DNA of 64,000 nt from the NCBI GenBank assembly GCA_008080735.1, contig SHMW01000016.1, forward strand, positions 1 to 64,000. The letters are read 5' to 3'. Of the stretch, positions 61,234 to 64,000 are shown piece after piece. A program made the position numbers and the translations under genes. The stretch is from Promethearchaeota archaeon. Its GTDB lineage: Archaea; Asgardarchaeota; Lokiarchaeia; Sigyniarchaeales; SOKP01. The stretch's first letter is position 1. The number at the start of each line of letters is the position of its first letter. The notes under the pieces are model-generated. The model saw nothing but the letters and a program-made list of their open reading frames with translations, was not told the DNA's origin and did no database searches.

Positions 61234-62715
61234 ATGAAAAAAGCTGCAATCATCGGAGCAGGATTAGGCGGTTTATCTGCATCCATATATTTAAGTATTA
61301 AGGGATGGGATGTGGATGTTTATGAAGCTCAATTTTTTCCTGGTGGTAAAGCAGCCGAAGAATATCTTGATGGATATCGATTCGATATTGGACCTTCGCT
61401 GGTGACTATGCCATGGGTCTTTGCAGATGTATTTAAAGCTGCTGGAAAAAATATTAACGAGGAATTAACTCTTATAAAACTCAAAGAAATCTGCACTTAC
61501 TATCTCTCGGATGGTACTCATCTGAAAGCTTTGTCTGACTTAGAAGATTTTGGTGATGAGCTAGAGAAGATACATGAAGGGAGTCAAGAATCACTTATAG
61601 AATACTTGAAGGAAGCAAAAAAAGCATATAAATTAGGGGGAGAATTATTTCTCACAAAACCTATTCATGAAACTCGCACATTATTGAAATTGTCCACTCT
61701 TTCTAAATTAATTCGTTTCGCTGGAATTCATCCTTTAAGCACATTAAATAAGATTAATTCAAAATTCTTTAAAGATGCTCGATTAGTCCAGCTTTTTAAT
61801 AGATATGCTACTTATAATGGATCGGATCCATATCAGACTCCTGCGACAATGTTAATTATACCTTTTGTTGAATATGATGGTGGGGGTTATGGAATAAAAG
61901 AAGGGATATATGAGATTCCTAAAAGACTCCATAAAGCGGCAGAAGAATTAGGTGTAAAATTCTATTTTGGAGAGAAAGTAATGAAGATTAACAAGGAAAA
62001 AAAGAAAATAATTGGAATAACCCTAAATTCCGGATTTAAAGATTATGATGTAGTAATATCCGACGCTGATGTTCTCTATACATATGAGGAACTCCTCGAA
62101 TTGCCAGATGCAAAAAAAGCAAGGAGATATAGAAAACTCGAACCCAGTTCAAGTGGTATTGTATTTTATTGGGGCATCAACAGAACTTTTGAAGAGTTGT
62201 CTGTGAATAATATCTTCTTTTCATCAAATTACCCCGCTGAATTTCAGGCAATATTTGAAAATAAAACTATGCCTAAAGAACCTACTGTATATGTGAACAT
62301 AACTTCAAAATTAACCCCTTCTGATGCACCGAAAGATTGTGAAAATTGGTTTGTCCTTTTAAATGCTCCCGCAGATGAAAATCAAGATTGGGATTTTCTG
62401 GTTTCAAATGCAAGAAAAGCGACTATAAAGCTTTTATCAAAGCGTTTAGGTGTGGATATAAAATCTCATATCGTAACTGAGGGGGTTCTTACCCCTCCTG
62501 ACATAGAGAGGCGAACAAGTTCTACACACGGAAGCTTATATGGAATAAGTTCCAACACTACGAAGGCTGCATTTCTACGCCATAGAAATAGAAGTAAAGA
62601 AATAACAGGATTATATTTTTGTGGGGGAAGTGCTCACCCAGGTGGTGGAATGCCCCTTGTAATATTATCAGGTAAAATATGTGCTGAATTAGTAGAAAAA
62701 TATTCAGGTGATTAA
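61234..62715 (+). CDS. crtI: phytoene desaturase, CrtI family
   Basis: This 493-residue FAD enzyme turns phytoene into lycopene (or neurosporene) in the membrane. N-terminal dinucleotide fold: AAIIGAGLGGLSASIYLS with VYEAQFFPGGKA, then the RFDIGPSLVTMP motif near 50 typical for CrtI. The C-terminal signature GLYFCGGSAHPGGGMPLVILSGK is complete. AAAGGGGC before the ATG is the RBS. Its gene lies between the cyclase and the CruF-like hydratase. An isoprenoid-quinone or O2 could be the electron acceptor. Phytoene synthase is not in the window. Confidence 0.93.
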   Translation: MKKAAIIGAGLGGLSASIYLSIKGWDVDVYEAQFFPGGKAAEEYLDGYRFDIGPSLVTMPWVFADVFKAAGKNINEELTLIKLKEICTYYLSDGTHLKALSDLEDFGDELEKIHEGSQESLIEYLKEAKKAYKLGGELFLTKPIHETRTLLKLSTLSKLIRFAGIHPLSTLNKINSKFFKDARLVQLFNRYATYNGSDPYQTPATMLIIPFVEYDGGGYGIKEGIYEIPKRLHKAAEELGVKFYFGEKVMKINKEKKKIIGITLNSGFKDYDVVISDADVLYTYEELLELPDAKKARRYRKLEPSSSGIVFYWGINRTFEELSVNNIFFSSNYPAEFQAIFENKTMPKEPTVYVNITSKLTPSDAPKDCENWFVLLNAPADENQDWDFLVSNARKATIKLLSKRLGVDIKSHIVTEGVLTPPDIERRTSSTHGSLYGISSNTTKAAFLRHRNRSKEITGLYFCGGSAHPGGGMPLVILSGKICAELVEKYSGD

Positions 62716-62717
62716 CC

Positions 62718-63428
62718 TTGGAAAAGAAAAAAATAAAATTATCAGACTGGAGAGTTCAAACTCTCATTTTATTTGTATTTTTCTTAGTAGGAATTATATG
62801 GCACGCATGGGACTTAACTTATCCATTCATGGTCATATTAACTCCCTATGTACTCTTAATTTCTGGGATCTGGGCAATCTACAAAAGTTTAAAATATAAA
62901 TATGTAATAGCATGGATAGGTATTGCATATATAGTCACCTTTTTCTTAGAGGTAGTCGGCGCTGAAACAGATTTAATTTTTGGTCCCTATTTTTATGGTG
63001 ATGGGCTTGGTCTTAAGTTGTTGAATGTACCCGTTGTAATTGGGTTGAATTGGGTATTTATTATTTTTTCACTAGTTTTATTTTCACAATGGCTAGTTAA
63101 AGAATTTTTAAATTTAGAAATAAACGCAAAAATCGAATTTGCATTAATAATTGTTTTAACGGCTAGTTTAGCAACATTATTTGATTTTATATTGGAACCC
63201 GCTGCAATTGGTTTAAATTATTGGAATTGGACATTAACTAGCAATCCCTATGATATTCCGATTCAAAATTATATTGCATGGTTTTTAATATCACTTCTAT
63301 TTGCATTCACTTTCTTATTAATTCCAAAGGAAAAAAGGATTGAATTGGAAGAAAGCCCTCATAGTCCTTGGTTTGTGGTTATCCAAGTTTTTTTCTTTAT
63401 CGGGATAAGAATTATTCTTCTCTTCTAG
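62718..63428 (+). CDS. CruF-like carotenoid 1,2-hydratase (DUF422 membrane protein)
   Basis: The 236-residue membrane protein has about seven helices and the DUF422/CruF signature: EVVGAETDLIFGPYFYGDGLGLKLLNVPVVIGLNW near 75-110 and DFILEPAAIGLNYWNW near 160. Relatives are cyanobacterial CruF (gamma-carotene 1',2'-hydratase) and haloarchaeal bisanhydrobacterioruberin hydratase. It starts at TTG 62718, two bases after the crtI stop, with AGGTGATT as the RBS. Together with a lycopene cyclase the pathway may end in a hydroxylated monocyclic or dicyclic carotenoid. A UbiA-type elongase or a phytoene synthase may lie beyond the right edge. Confidence 0.85.
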   Translation: MEKKKIKLSDWRVQTLILFVFFLVGIIWHAWDLTYPFMVILTPYVLLISGIWAIYKSLKYKYVIAWIGIAYIVTFFLEVVGAETDLIFGPYFYGDGLGLKLLNVPVVIGLNWVFIIFSLVLFSQWLVKEFLNLEINAKIEFALIIVLTASLATLFDFILEPAAIGLNYWNWTLTSNPYDIPIQNYIAWFLISLLFAFTFLLIPKEKRIELEESPHSPWFVVIQVFFFIGIRIILLF

Positions 63429-63520
63429 GAAAATTCTGTGCTAAAAATTCGCTACTTTACAAAAAGGTGTTATTGAAATCAATTGAAGATTTGGTATAAT
63501 TATCAAAAAAAAAATACTTT

Positions 63521-64000
63521 TTATAAACGAATTCTTATTAGAAGACGCTTTTTTAGATTTTGGGTGATATTTTCCATGGTCAAGATGTAATTCTGCTTAT
63601 TTCTTTGCATTTTTTTCTTATTATTGCGATATACCTCTAAGTATGGAATAATGGCAGGAATAGATTCTTCGAATTCTCTAAATGCTTGATGTAAAGGAAT
63701 AATAACTTGTTTTTTACCTCGCAAATTATATAAATAGTGTACTAAATGTTTCTTGAATTCAGAATCCTTTTGTGTGGGTAAAAAATATTGTAAAAAACTT
63801 TTTGATAAATCAGCACCGAATGGATTAATAGAATCTACATTTCCAATCCATTCTCTATCTAAATATAATTCTGCTTTTACTATATCTCTATTTCCAGTCA
63901 TATAAACATAAATATCTATGTGTTCTTGAAAGCCTCCAGTTTTCAATGATACTTTTTTCAATTCTGAGCTGAATTGTTCACTAGAGGATGTAACCAAATT
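63521..64000 (-). CDS. uncharacterised protein, 5' end beyond window
   Basis: The reading frame stays open to the right edge of the window, so its true start is unknown; a TTG at 63997 is the only candidate start seen. The visible 160 residues are mixed alpha/beta, with a beta-rich first part (EHIDIYVYMTGNRDIVKAELYLD), a middle with PFGADLSKSFLQYFLPTQKD, and a strongly basic helical end (NNKKKMQRNKQ). No family recognised. It converges with the carotenoid operon, 92 bp between the stops. Confidence 0.5.
   Translation of the reverse strand, partial: NLVTSSSEQFSSELKKVSLKTGGFQEHIDIYVYMTGNRDIVKAELYLDREWIGNVDSINPFGADLSKSFLQYFLPTQKDSEFKKHLVHYLYNLRGKKQVIIPLHQAFREFEESIPAIIPYLEVYRNNKKKMQRNKQNYILTMENITQNLKKRLLIRIRL

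Overview
The window looks like a piece of an AT-rich archaeal genome, most likely an Asgard (Promethearchaeota, Lokiarchaeia-like) archaeon. The archaeal signs are separate purS, purQ and purL genes, TATA-type promoters mixed with good Shine-Dalgarno sites, a tungsten-type aldehyde:ferredoxin oxidoreductase and a carotenoid cluster of the archaeal lycopene-cyclase/CruF kind. The Asgard placement is inference. It rests on long plant-type leucine-rich repeat proteins, tandem DUF4332-like helix-hairpin-helix proteins, many 2-hydroxyacyl-CoA dehydratase/benzoyl-CoA reductase-like (HAD/BCR) subunits and a membrane protein whose cytosolic tail resembles the longin/roadblock-like domains common in Asgard genomes.

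Layout. 1-0.3 kb: a possible 23S rRNA-like fragment on the minus strand. 0.3-10 kb: a VIT1/CCC1-like membrane protein, two tandem DUF4332 genes, an HgdC-type radical-enzyme activator, a SERCA-like cation ATPase and a pair of HAD/BCR subunits. 10-13 kb: an AlkB-type membrane hydroxylase, a saccharopine-dehydrogenase-like reductase and a PHP phosphatase. 13-19 kb: large surface/membrane proteins, including one with an Arg/Gly/Tyr-rich head and C-terminal zinc ribbons. 19-23 kb: a GH13 glycosidase, a QueG-like Fe-S protein and GlmS. 23-31 kb: an unknown helical protein, an alkyl-DHAP-synthase-like flavoenzyme with a CCG-domain Fe-S partner, a sulfatase and a glycerol-kinase-like FGGY kinase. 31-39 kb: an alpha/beta hydrolase, a MazG-like pyrophosphohydrolase and the purine block purC, (small membrane protein), purS, purQ, purL, purF-like.

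39-49 kb: a histidine-kinase remnant, DtxR- and PadR-type regulators, Hsp20 with a strong hairpin after it, aldehyde:ferredoxin oxidoreductase, a small ribbon-helix-helix gene that seems to use an ATT start, an amidohydrolase, a ZIP transporter, a duplicated DUF6125-like protein and an LRR protein. 49-60 kb: a DUF3604-like PHP membrane protein, an orphan HAD/BCR subunit, a 629-residue LRR protein with a decayed copy of its tail nearby, a VapBC pair and a minus-strand operon of an SCP2-like lipid carrier with two HAD/BCR subunits. 60.5-63.4 kb: a carotenoid operon (lycopene cyclase, phytoene desaturase, CruF-like hydratase). An unidentified minus-strand gene runs off the right edge.

Synthesis. 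The metabolic theme is anaerobic, CoA-linked radical chemistry: five HAD/BCR subunits at three places but only one activator ATPase. An O2-type membrane di-iron hydroxylase and carotenoid genes stand out against this. The best candidates for something undescribed are the SCP2-linked dehydratase operon, the AlkB homolog in this setting, and the PurF-like protein with an altered glutamine site and PRPP loop. No tRNA, intact rRNA, CRISPR array, transposase or replication origin was recognised by eye.
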